The notes under the pieces are model-generated. The model was not told where the DNA came from. It was given only the letters and a program-made list of their open reading frames with translations, and did no database searches. This document shows, piece by piece, positions 57,049-64,000 of a DNA stretch of 64,000 bases. This DNA is from Mucilaginibacter sp. 14171R-50 (GTDB taxonomy: Bacteria > Bacteroidota > Bacteroidia > Sphingobacteriales > Sphingobacteriaceae), in assembly GCF_010093045.1 (NCBI RefSeq), contig NZ_CP048115.1:2170001-2234000 (forward strand), given 5' to 3'. The position numbers and the translations under genes were made by a program. Within the stretch, counting starts at the first letter, position 1, and each line of letters starts with the position of its first letter.

Positions 57049-57882
57049 TCAACCATTAAATAAGAAGTTGGGTGGCGTCTCTGCAGCTATTCGATCCCTG
57101 GCTATTTTAACAAAATCTATTGGCTTGACCTTTTGATGATAGGCGCCGCTGTTTTTTTCGATACCAATAAAATTTCGGGCTTCCCTGATAGCAGCAATCA
57201 AAAAAGAACCGCAACCGCAAGCGTTGTCCAGTACCACCGCTCCGGGTATAGTGAACGTTCGGATAAGATAACGGCCAAGGTCCACCGGCTTTTGTGTGGG
57301 ATGATAAGGCCTTGTTTCTTCATGCTCACAGGTTTTGCAATAAAACCAGTCGTCGGGTTCTCCCTCGTCAAAAAACAAAATATCATAAGGATAACGATTG
57401 CCATTACTAATGGCCTGTGATGAATGATACTTACCATAGCAGCCAGTAGTCTGTTCCTTTCGCCAGCCCTTATTGTAAGATTTACCGGGTATCATTTGTG
57501 GCTGGTAGATCGACTGCTTATTATAAAAGATGCAGATATCCTCATGCCGCCGGAGCGGCTGTTTTTTGGCATTCAAAAAATTGGTGGACTTTGATTTGAT
57601 CCAGACGATCTTGTATTTGAACCAAGCCGGATTGCTTGAAATGACTGAACCGGTAAAAATGCCCGCAGCGGTCAGAGCTATAACACCATTGGGTTTGATG
57701 ATCCGCTCATAGTTTTGCCACAACAAGTTAAAGTCAATCGGTATATCCCAAGGATTGGATGTCGTGCCATAGGGCAGGTCACATAAAATAAGGTCTATGG
57801 AACTATTTGGAAAGTTCTTCATCACTTCCGGACAATCGGCTTCTATTACCCTATTTAAATATTCATCGAGTACTAATGACAT
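57049..57882 (-). CDS. DNA adenine/cytosine-N4 methyltransferase, class beta
   Basis: 277 residues. The order is motif IV ILCDLPYGTTSNPWD (about residue 35), a central recognition region (KSTNFLNAKKQPLRRHEDICIFY, then YHSSQAISNGNRYPYDIL), then RPYHPTQKPVDLGRYLI (motif X) and VVLDNACGCGSFLIAAIREARNFIGIEK (motif I), typical of class beta amino-methyltransferases. A Cys-containing YCKTCEHEET region suggests a small metal site. No restriction enzyme gene is next to it, so it is probably a solitary methylase protecting the ICE from host nucleases. Ends 122 bases before the mobC start. Confidence 0.88.
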   Translation of the reverse strand: MSLVLDEYLNRVIEADCPEVMKNFPNSSIDLILCDLPYGTTSNPWDIPIDFNLLWQNYERIIKPNGVIALTAAGIFTGSVISSNPAWFKYKIVWIKSKSTNFLNAKKQPLRRHEDICIFYNKQSIYQPQMIPGKSYNKGWRKEQTTGCYGKYHSSQAISNGNRYPYDILFFDEGEPDDWFYCKTCEHEETRPYHPTQKPVDLGRYLIRTFTIPGAVVLDNACGCGSFLIAAIREARNFIGIEKNSGAYHQKVKPIDFVKIARDRIAAETPPNFLFNG

Positions 57883-57888
57883 AATGGC

Positions 57889-58830
57889 CTACCTTTCAAA
57901 AGGGACCCGGACATTAGCAAAGAAATTTGTTTTGGTTCCTTGCTCGGTGGCGGCTGTTTTTAGCTGCGCCTTAATCTTATCATTGTAATCATTAAACCCG
58001 TCGTATGCTGATGATCGGTCGGTAGCATAGGGTAATGCCTTTATAAAATCTCTACTGGCCAATTTACCTGCCTTATCCCGGTCAAAGTAAATATCCAGAC
58101 AAGAGAATTCCTTTGCTTTGGCAATTCCTTTCTGTAATAGGGTTAGCGTATTTAAAACGATAATGCTATGTTCTGCCTCGGGATTATCAAAGCGCCAACT
58201 CAAAAAGTCAAGAAAACCTTCAAATAAAGCAGCCTTTTTAGGGTGGCCTGGAATAAAAGTAATTCCTTTGTGCCCCATACATCCTTTGAAATACCTGTTG
58301 CGAACCTCCCATGAGTTATTTTCATTGAGCCAGCCTGCCGCGAAATAATGTTTACGAACATCGTTCTCGTCCTCTACGAAATAATAGACCTCGCTTAGGT
58401 AAAATTTTGCAACTTCGAAAACGCCACGACTTTTTAAATAATCTGTAATAGCCGGATGTGCACCCAATGGCCTAACCTTTTCAACTACATGATTTACCTT
58501 TACCGGTTTTCTTGGCCGTAAGATCCTTGGTTCAGCCGCTTCAATGGAACATACGTCCTGGATCTTTCTAACGACTTCGTTAAATCCTAAATGTTTCCAA
58601 TAGGCTAAACCAAAATCAATAATGTTCCCGCCTTTCCCGGCTCCATGGTCAAACCATACGCCAAGATCATCATTCACACTAAAGGACGGATTGCTATCAT
58701 TGTCCCGCAGCATACTAATGTACATTTTTTCACGACCACGCTTAGGGACTGGCTGATACCCCAAACGACTTAACAGGTCTACCAGAGAGGCTTGTGTCTT
58801 TAGCTCTCTGGCGGTTAATAACTTTGACAT
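57889..58830 (-). CDS. DNA primase-like CHC2/TOPRIM protein
   Basis: 313 residues from the ATG at 58830 (MSKLLTARELK); the frame is open for 29 more codons without family sequence. The N-terminal part YQPVPKRGREKMYISMLRDNDSNPSFSVNDDLGVWFDHGAGKGGNIIDFGLAYW is the zinc-finger-type primase fold with Cys ligands lost. The later SIIVLNTLTLL, then LDIYFDRDKAGKLASRDFIKAL, carries the TOPRIM DxD. Common first gene of Bacteroidota ICE mobilisation modules; it may prime the transferred strand in the recipient. Confidence 0.82.
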   Translation of the reverse strand: MSKLLTARELKTQASLVDLLSRLGYQPVPKRGREKMYISMLRDNDSNPSFSVNDDLGVWFDHGAGKGGNIIDFGLAYWKHLGFNEVVRKIQDVCSIEAAEPRILRPRKPVKVNHVVEKVRPLGAHPAITDYLKSRGVFEVAKFYLSEVYYFVEDENDVRKHYFAAGWLNENNSWEVRNRYFKGCMGHKGITFIPGHPKKAALFEGFLDFLSWRFDNPEAEHSIIVLNTLTLLQKGIAKAKEFSCLDIYFDRDKAGKLASRDFIKALPYATDRSSAYDGFNDYNDKIKAQLKTAATEQGTKTNFFANVRVPFER

Positions 58831-58932
58831 AAATAATGGATTTGAGTTAAATGGAAAGCCGGTAACCGGCAGAAAATAAAAAGACACCCGTTCAGAAAAA
58901 TTACGGTGCCGTTGCAAATGATAAGCTATGTG

Positions 58933-58992
58933 TACCGGCAGCGGGTATTGGTCCCGAAAAATTCGCTTCTGCCGGTATATATATTTCGGGAC
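58933..58992. ncRNA. Interlocked inverted repeats (pseudoknot-like) upstream of the primase gene
   Basis: Arms occur in the order A TACCGGCAG (58933-58941), B GTCCCGAAA (58951-58959), A' CTGCCGGTA (58969-58977), B' TTTCGGGAC (58984-58992). Both 9-bp stems are perfect and interleaved, the arrangement of an H-type pseudoknot with 9-, 9- and 6-base connectors. It is 103 bases upstream of the primase ATG. It could be a structured leader, an origin with alternative hairpins, or a small RNA; strand unknown. Confidence 0.55.
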
Positions 58993-59345
58993 TACTCACG
59001 TCAGATCCTACGATCCGGGCTAGCTGCCTGCCTTCGCGTTTTCAGATTATTGCGGCTTTACGCTCACCTTCGCGAAATTTCCGGCTGCTAAGCCGGATAA
59101 TGCTTTATCCCCTGATGTCAAATAACGCTCGCTTGACCACCAATCGAAACCGGTTGATCGATTACCGTTGTGGTAATCATGTAGGCAAAGCAAGCGGATA
59201 TGGATATGCGCAACCAGTGAAAGGGGGTGAAACAAAGTTTTCACCCCTGTACGGAAGAAAGCTATTTTTTAAAAAGGTGAAATTTTTAAACTATTAGAAA
59301 AGAGGCAGTTGTTTTAATTCTTCAGCATTCATTAATTTAGCTAAA
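58993..59345. other. Structured non-coding region with several hairpins
   Basis: Stems at 59081-59096 (CCGGCT/AGCCGG), 59160-59178 (GATTACC/GGTAATC) and 59224-59247 (GGGGTGAAA/TTTCACCCC) follow the pseudoknot-like element. A 65-residue minus-strand frame spans 59047-59244 (NRSTGFDWWSSERYLTSGDK), but it lies over these stems and does not look like a folded protein; I treat it as incidental, with the caution that it could be a conserved small protein. Confidence 0.4.
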
Positions 59346-59462
59346 TTAATTTCGAGGCTTTGCAGATGCCGATAAAGAACTTATAGAGAGGTCGGTTTGG
59401 TCCAACTCAACGTATGAAACCTGGCGATAGTCAACATCGGACAATTCGGCAAGCCTTTCCAT
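59346..59462 (-). pseudogene. Remnant of an XRE-type helix-turn-helix regulator
   Basis: MERLAELSDVDYRQVSYVELDQTDLSISSLSASAKPRN is the central HTH of the XRE family (compare LAELSxVDYRxxSxxELGQTxxSISxLxALAK). Both ends of the gene are missing: a stop codon lies seven codons upstream in frame and the C-terminal part ends early. It is a dead regulator next to the LytTR gene. Confidence 0.7.
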
Positions 59463-59677
59463 GGGAAAGTTTTTTTGGGTTCAAATGGTTCTAAAACCGT
59501 TTTCTATTTGAAAATGTAATAAATATTGATCCGGGAGAACGATTATTTCCACTAAATCTGGATAAATCGCGTTGAGTAGTTGGTGAAAAAGCGATATAAG
59601 AAACACAGTAATATGAAAGATGCCCTTGCACCTTTATACTCATTCTTGGAAGTTAAATCAGTTTGTAAATTTCGGAT

Positions 59678-60421
59678 TTATCGGTTTCTTGAGGTTTTAA
59701 TAAGTTTGCCGGACAAGAAGGATGAAAAGTTTTCGCGGTAACTTTCGCCAACGGTGAAGGATAAATTATTATTCATTTTGATTGTATTGCCTTCAATATA
59801 ATTTATGCAATCAGTCGAAATAACAAAGGCCCTGTGAAACTGCTTGAATTCATCACGCGGCCCTAAAAGTTCCAAAATATCCTTAATCGTTAAATAGACG
59901 GTTAGGATCTTATTATTGGCCAAATGTATTTTCAAATAGTTATGTGAACTTTCAAAAGCGATAACTTCTTTGTAGCCCACCTTGACAATCCGCAAGTCTT
60001 CCTCTTTATTCTTTACCAAGAAATAATCATCCTCGTGGCTTGCTTCTGGTATCCTGGCAACTGCTTCATTCGGAAATAACCGATTGATCGTTATCGAAAA
60101 CTTTCCAAAACTAAAAGGTTTTAATAGATAGGCATCGCCTTCCACTTCATAAGCATCAAATGCATATTTAGAGTGAGACGTTGTAAATATTAATTTCCGT
60201 GTTTTAGGCCTCAAAGCTTTTGCTAATTCGATTCCCGACAAAAAAGGCATATCTATGTCCATAAAAATCAAATCGATATTGTTCTCCGAGGTGACTTGTT
60301 CTAAAGCTTTAAGTGGGTTATTGTAAATTGCCACGACATAAAGTTTCGGGAGAAGTTCGATGTATTTTAGAATTGCATCAACAGAAAATTGTTCGTCATC
60401 GATAATAATGCAATTCAACAT
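59678..60421 (-). CDS. LytTR-family response regulator, copy 1
   Basis: 247 residues. Receiver domain: IIIDDEQFSVDAI (acidic pair), LIFMDIDMPFLSGIELA (phospho-acceptor Asp), KLIFTTSHSKYAFDAYEVEGDAYLLKPF (Thr/Ser and Lys). C-terminal LytTR DNA-binding domain: VKNKEEDLRIVKVGYKEVIAFESSHNYLKIHL, then QFHRAFVISTDCINYIEGNTIKMNN. It is a paralogue of the protein at 60882-61625 and is divergently oriented from it, sharing a 460-base spacer. No kinase adjoins on its own strand. Confidence 0.92.
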   Translation of the reverse strand: MLNCIIIDDEQFSVDAILKYIELLPKLYVVAIYNNPLKALEQVTSENNIDLIFMDIDMPFLSGIELAKALRPKTRKLIFTTSHSKYAFDAYEVEGDAYLLKPFSFGKFSITINRLFPNEAVARIPEASHEDDYFLVKNKEEDLRIVKVGYKEVIAFESSHNYLKIHLANNKILTVYLTIKDILELLGPRDEFKQFHRAFVISTDCINYIEGNTIKMNNNLSFTVGESYRENFSSFLSGKLIKTSRNR

Positions 60422-60881
60422 ATGATCTTAATATTATGCCGATTAAAAAGTTTGTCCATAAGAGCGCGGCAAAACTTACCTAAGACAAAGTAACTAATAT
60501 TTTGTAAAGTGTAAAAAATTGTATCGCTAGATTTACAATTTCACTTTATTTAACCTATTCATTATGAGTGTTATTTGACAATTTAACCCTAGTCAACAAT
60601 CTCCAAAACAACTATATTACTAATTTAATCGTAAAAAAGAGAAAGCTCATTTTTATTACCCCGAAAGGGGTGTTTTCTACACAGAAGGGCTCGTTTTCTT
60701 AACTGTCAGGTTTGATGCTGTAAAACAGTGGTGCTAATAAATAGCTATCCTTGTGGAATTGCCGATATATATCCCTAATTAATTATTCCTTTTTACCGGC
60801 GTTTACGCTGGAAAACACATATTATAAGAATATGGCGTTAATATGAACAAATAACTGAGTAAACGTGATAGTTGCTATTAT
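60422..60881. promoter_or_regulatory. Divergent promoter region of the two LytTR genes
   Basis: 460 bases, strongly AT-rich, without a supported gene. It contains an imperfect inverted repeat at 60506-60547 (AAAGTG and AAATTGTA with their complements, one arm bulged by four bases) close to copy 1, and a GAAA-capped stem ACCCC/GGGGT at about 60658-60671. LytTR proteins bind repeated half-sites, so autoregulation is likely but the sites cannot be named. Confidence 0.4.
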
Positions 60882-61625
60882 ATGAATATAAATAAATGTA
60901 TTATCATAGATGATGAGCCTTACGCGATTGAGGGCTTGAGAACCTATATTAGTTCGATTCCAAATTTGAGTGTAGTTAAATCTTATACCGATCCGGTGCA
61001 AGCTTTAATTGACCTGGCTACAGCCGATATGGTTGATTTGATCCTTTTAGATATTGACATGCCTAAAATAACAGGGATAGAATTATCCAGAGAAATCCGA
61101 CAAAAAACCCGTAAACTGGTGTTCACTACTTCTTATACTCAATATGGTTACGAAGCATTTGAGGCTGAGGCTGATGCGTACCTGCTGAAGCCTTATACAC
61201 TATCCAAATTTGCCGCTACCATTACTAGACTCTTTCCAAAAGAGGAAAAATCTAAACTGGATATAAGGACATCTGATGATTATTTCTTCGTGAAAAATAA
61301 AGACGACAATTTAAAGATTGTAAAAATCAGATATGACGAGGTGATTGCTGTGGAAAGCAAACAAAACTATGTGCTGATCCATACGCTCACAAAAAAAGTC
61401 CTCACCTATATGTCATTGACCGAAATCTCCAAAATATTCCGGCAATTTCCAAACTTTGAACAATTCCAACGGAGTTATATTATTGGAAAGGATCATATTG
61501 ACTCTATTGATGGTAATACGATCAAAATGGTTAATGGCCTTCAGATTACTATTGGAGAATATTATAAAAAGGATTTTACAACATTTATGTCGGAAAAATT
61601 GATAAAGGCAAGGCGTAAAGATTAA
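60882..61625 (+). CDS. LytTR-family response regulator, copy 2
   Basis: 247 residues, same length and build as copy 1: IIIDDEPYAIEGL, LILLDIDMPKITGIELS, KLVFTTSYTQYGYEAFEAEADAYLLKPYTLSKFAATITRLFPKE, then LytTR (VKIRYDEVIAVESKQNYVLIHT, QFQRSYIIGKDHIDSIDGNTIKMVNG). It is followed, after the region holding the small minus-strand peptide gene, by the histidine kinase on the same strand, its likely partner. Probably controls the RiPP locus to the right. Confidence 0.92.
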   Translation: MNINKCIIIDDEPYAIEGLRTYISSIPNLSVVKSYTDPVQALIDLATADMVDLILLDIDMPKITGIELSREIRQKTRKLVFTTSYTQYGYEAFEAEADAYLLKPYTLSKFAATITRLFPKEEKSKLDIRTSDDYFFVKNKDDNLKIVKIRYDEVIAVESKQNYVLIHTLTKKVLTYMSLTEISKIFRQFPNFEQFQRSYIIGKDHIDSIDGNTIKMVNGLQITIGEYYKKDFTTFMSEKLIKARRKD

Positions 61626-61644
61626 CGCCTTGCTTTTATAAAGA

Positions 61645-61803
61645 TTAATTTGAATTGCCGACGCCGAAGATGCCAGTTTTTGTCATTGTGATCATGCTGG
61701 TTGTTGGATCAGTCCCCTCTGTTTCAGTAATATTTTTTAAAGATTTTGAGGGATTGTACACAAAAAGTGTGGTGTCGATAATTTTAAATTGTTTGCGTTT
61801 CAT
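61645..61803 (-). CDS. Candidate RiPP precursor peptide, 52 residues, Thr/Ser-rich and Cys-free
   Basis: A short minus-strand frame starting ATG AAA CGC AAA. The N-terminal half is leader-like (MKRKQFKIIDTTLFVYNP, basic then hydrophobic). The second half, from about residue 25, is dense in Thr/Ser: NITETEGTDPTTS, then MITMTKTGIFGVGNSN, with eight Thr in 20 residues. An A-rich stretch just before the ATG fits Bacteroidota ribosome binding. The gene lies on the same strand as the LanB-type dehydratase (62944-edge), with the kinase between them on the other strand. LanB enzymes dehydrate Ser/Thr, so it is a sensible substrate. The lack of Cys means no lanthionine ring could form on this peptide alone. 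Expression and processing unproven. Confidence 0.6.
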   Translation of the reverse strand: MKRKQFKIIDTTLFVYNPSKSLKNITETEGTDPTTSMITMTKTGIFGVGNSN

Positions 61804-61883
61804 AAGCTTTTTTTATGAAACTTATCGTGAATTTAACCAGCATTGAAAGCAGTTATTTGGAATAGGTAAAATTCTATTCAGAA

Positions 61884-61889
61884 AGGAGG
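61884..61889 (+). promoter_or_regulatory. Perfect Shine-Dalgarno site of the kinase gene
   Basis: AGGAGG lies 6 bases before the ATG at 61896. Strong SD sites are uncommon in Bacteroidota and few other genes in this window have one. Confidence 0.7.
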
Positions 61890-61895
61890 TTTAAC

Positions 61896-63056
61896 ATGAA
61901 AAGGATTTTCAGAAGTTGGCTTAAAAAATACAGGCTCCATATATTAATATGGATAGTATTTATTCTATATGAATCGCTTACCATCGGTTGGCTCCTGGGC
62001 GTATTTGGAAATCCGATAACATATCTTGCACACTATATTATCATAATTTCCCTTTTCTATTTGCATGCCAACTGGTCTTTGCCCTGGGCAATGAAAAATG
62101 GAAAAACTATGCTTTGGAAACTACCACTTATTCTCTTGCTGGAAATAATGGTTTTTATTTTAATATCTTTTTTAGTGGATAAATTCTTGATTACTATCCA
62201 CATTCTTATTAATAAAGGGCCTCTAATATTAAACTTTCAGTATAGCTTAAAAACTTTTTTTAGAGATCTTTATTTTATTGGCTTTGCAACAGGCTACTTT
62301 TTTCTAATTACCTACAATAAGGAAAAAAGAAAGACAAATGAGTTGGAAAAACAGCGGTTAAATGACATCATTTATCGACAAAAATCTGAGCAGGAATTGA
62401 TTAAAGCGCAAAATGCTTTCCTAAAAGCACAAATTAACCCCCATTTTTTATTTAACACTTTAGATTTTATCTATCACAATATTGTATCCCTATCCCCAAC
62501 TGCCGCTGATACGGTTATAACGCTGGCTGAGATGATGCGTTACGCGATAGATTCCGACAAAATGGGTGACTTTATCCCTTTAGGTGATGAAATAGACCAA
62601 GTAGAAAATCTTCTTTATTTGAATCAAATCAGGAAGAATCACGGACTAGGTTTTCAATTGCAGTATGAAAAAGATGTCCGGCAAATACATTTAATTCCTT
62701 TGGTACTACTGACAATGGTAGAAAACATTTTTAAGCATGGCAACTTAACAGAGCAAGGACACGATGCGTTGGTCCGTATTTATTTAAAGGACGGGGCACT
62801 TTTTATCGAAACCGAAAATTTAATAGACAACAAAAAAAAGGATGCCGGAAACCATATGGGATTAAGCAACATACAACATAGATTAAACTATGCCTATGGC
62901 GATGGTATAACATTTAGCTATCATGCAGACGAAACCAATCATTTTAAAGTTCAATTGGGCATTCCCTTTTTACAATTGAAAGTGCCTGGTGAAACTTTAG
63001 GTCTTTCAACAGGTAATGATATAATATTGCCTCATGACTCCGCTGGTCAGATATAA
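61896..63056 (+). CDS. LytS-type sensor histidine kinase
   Basis: 386 residues. Four membrane helices span the first 145 residues (ILIWIVFILYESLTIGWLLG, YLAHYIIIISLFYLH, LPLILLLEIMVFILISFLVD, YFIGFATGYFFLITY). The His_kinase domain follows: AQINPHFLFNTLDFIYHNIV (phospho-His), then ATPase motifs TMVENIFKHGNL (N box) and HMGLSNIQHRLNYAYG (G box). No extracellular sensor domain, so it probably senses a membrane or peptide signal. Family proteins usually end soon after FKVQLGIP; here about 28 extra residues run over the 3' end of the convergent LanB gene (113-base overlap). Confidence 0.9.
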   Translation: MKRIFRSWLKKYRLHILIWIVFILYESLTIGWLLGVFGNPITYLAHYIIIISLFYLHANWSLPWAMKNGKTMLWKLPLILLLEIMVFILISFLVDKFLITIHILINKGPLILNFQYSLKTFFRDLYFIGFATGYFFLITYNKEKRKTNELEKQRLNDIIYRQKSEQELIKAQNAFLKAQINPHFLFNTLDFIYHNIVSLSPTAADTVITLAEMMRYAIDSDKMGDFIPLGDEIDQVENLLYLNQIRKNHGLGFQLQYEKDVRQIHLIPLVLLTMVENIFKHGNLTEQGHDALVRIYLKDGALFIETENLIDNKKKDAGNHMGLSNIQHRLNYAYGDGITFSYHADETNHFKVQLGIPFLQLKVPGETLGLSTGNDIILPHDSAGQI

Positions 63057-64000
63057 ACAGTCGGTTAATATGCATATGTAATAAATCTCCTACCATATTC
63101 GCTCTTTCAGTGCTGTTATCGCAACGATTCATGATTTTAAGAAATTGCTTTTCATAACTGCGAAAGAACCGAACAGAACCTGGGTCAACTTGCGTGTTTT
63201 TTAATTTATGCTTTTCAAATGATTGATTTATTTTTTTAAAACTTTCCGGATTCATTTTCAATTCTTCTCTAAAGCTATTTGCCATGTTTGTGGTAAAAGC
63301 TATTTGGGCAGCTATATCTTCAAAACAAAATTCTAAAAATCGCTTCATTATTCTTAAAGTAATAGCGTATAGATGCGCGGGTGAGTGATTTTTTCTCAAC
63401 AGGGATAATATAAGTCTGCTATCTGTGTAGAAAAAAAATTCAACTAAGCTAATCCTTGTTTCTCCATACCGCTGGACTTCACGGAAATAGGTCTTTATTT
63501 GAATATCAGAGATTAATCCCTTTAGACAGTCTTCTTCCAAAAACGAATTCAGGCGATTAATGAAAAGGTATCCTTGTGATGTATCCTTTAATTGCAGGCG
63601 TAAGCGAAGATGTGGTTTAGGATCTTCATACCTGATGAAAAACCATTTTCTGATATTCTGTTCACCTTCTTCTAAAAAAGCAGCAATTTGTATAGTCAGC
63701 ACAGCGTTACTTCTGGAAGGATGACAGTATATTTCAAAATAAAGCCAGTCCCCTCCTGGCAAAGAGATACTATTTAACGACCGATTATACTGCTTGTAAT
63801 TTATTAAATGTTGACTCCCCGAATAGACATTACCTTCATGTGCATAATTTACTATGTATTCGGTTAAGTATGGTTTGCCCTTGTCATCTGAAACATCTAA
63901 TTCGTTTGGTATTAACGCTTCGGAAATGTAAATAACTTTTGATAGGTTTTGGCGACAAAAATGCAGAAATGCAATCCTATCCGCTTCTATAGCAGGGTCA
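62944..64000 (-). CDS. LanB-type lanthipeptide dehydratase, C-terminal part (gene runs past the right edge)
   Basis: Open from the window edge to the stop at 62944, at least 351 residues. The edge-proximal part (ADRIAFLHFCRQNLSKVIYI, then GKPYLTEYIVNYAHEG) leads into LPGGDWLYFEIYC and KWFFIRYEDPKPHLRLRL, the signature of the small SpaB_C/thiopeptide-type domain, then helices to the end KRECPIEL. In class I lanthipeptide and thiopeptide systems this domain eliminates glutamate from glutamyl-Ser/Thr to form dehydroalanine/dehydrobutyrine. The tRNA-glutamylation domain would lie outside the window. An apparent start codon at 63762 is internal; sequence continues in frame upstream. Confidence 0.88.
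   Translation of the reverse strand, partial: DPAIEADRIAFLHFCRQNLSKVIYISEALIPNELDVSDDKGKPYLTEYIVNYAHEGNVYSGSQHLINYKQYNRSLNSISLPGGDWLYFEIYCHPSRSNAVLTIQIAAFLEEGEQNIRKWFFIRYEDPKPHLRLRLQLKDTSQGYLFINRLNSFLEEDCLKGLISDIQIKTYFREVQRYGETRISLVEFFFYTDSRLILSLLRKNHSPAHLYAITLRIMKRFLEFCFEDIAAQIAFTTNMANSFREELKMNPESFKKINQSFEKHKLKNTQVDPGSVRFFRSYEKQFLKIMNRCDNSTERANMVGDLLHMHINRLFISDQRSHEAILYHYLLKDLKFHQALSIVKRECPIEL

Noticed and set aside
59047..59244. A 65-codon minus-strand protein
   Set aside because: It spans several inverted repeats and does not look like a folded protein; kept only as a note in the structured-region entry.
61655..61846. A 63-codon plus-strand frame opposite the candidate precursor
   Set aside because: It begins at TTG, lacks a binding site and its hydrophobic sequence is the antisense image of the Thr-rich peptide gene.

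Overview
The window looks like Bacteroidota DNA, most likely a Sphingobacteriaceae-type genome (Mucilaginibacter/Pedobacter-like). This is inferred from a giant type IX secretion substrate with a CHU_C/type B sorting domain next to a PorP/SprF protein, TAnnTTTG-style -7 elements, a CTnDOT-like Tra/Mob gene set and LytTR/LytS regulators. No species can be named from the sequence alone.

Bases 1-15,200 are chromosomal flank. They hold the 3' end of a repeat-rich secreted adhesin and its PorP-like partner. Next comes a co-directional block (8.3-14.5 kb): a small unknown protein, a frameshifted DyP-type peroxidase, a 696-residue ferritin-like (VioB-type) protein with a cysteine/glycine-rich segment, a DUF692/MNIO iron enzyme and a DUF2063 partner. 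The block resembles MNIO peptide-modification clusters, except that the Cys-rich candidate substrate is part of a large ferritin-like protein.

At 15,202-15,243 only the 3' part of a tRNA-Ala(GGC) gene remains, cut in the anticodon loop. To its right are short repeats and a tyrosine recombinase. I read this as the left end of an integrative and conjugative element (ICE) that runs rightward; no right end is visible. The first cargo (16.9-27.4 kb) is an AraC regulator and a tight redox/carbonyl operon: carboxylesterase, three aldo-keto reductases, NTF2-like protein, SMP-30-like propeller, sorbosone-dehydrogenase-like PQQ enzyme, cytochrome c, flavodoxin (frameshifted) and a CMD-cupin protein. 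A conserved operator plus -7 module occurs twice in it at identical internal spacing.

From 27.5 to 58.8 kb nearly everything is on the minus strand and forms the ICE backbone. In transcription order: TOPRIM primase-like protein, adenine methyltransferase, MobC-like protein, relaxase, ParA-like TraA, DUF3408 proteins, TraE (two), TraF, TraG ATPase, secreted VirB5-like candidates with an MT-A70-like methyltransferase between them, TraJ, TraK, TraL, TraM, TraN, a 1,819-residue methylase-helicase, the coupling protein, three small paralogues, an M23 peptidase, an ArdC-like antirestriction protein, a DUF4099/DUF3945 protein, a TOPRIM-like protein, and an excisionase-like HTH protein. A 36-unit array of degenerate 8-bp repeats lies between mobC and the relaxase, and an interlocked inverted-repeat (pseudoknot-like) region lies upstream of the primase.

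From 59.3 kb to the edge the DNA is visibly more AT-rich. It carries an XRE remnant, two LytTR response regulators, a LytS-type histidine kinase and, reaching the edge, the C-terminal part of a LanB-type lanthipeptide dehydratase. A 52-residue minus-strand reading frame between the second regulator and the kinase is Thr/Ser-rich and is a candidate precursor peptide. A RiPP locus with its own two-component system therefore appears to start here and continue past base 64,000.
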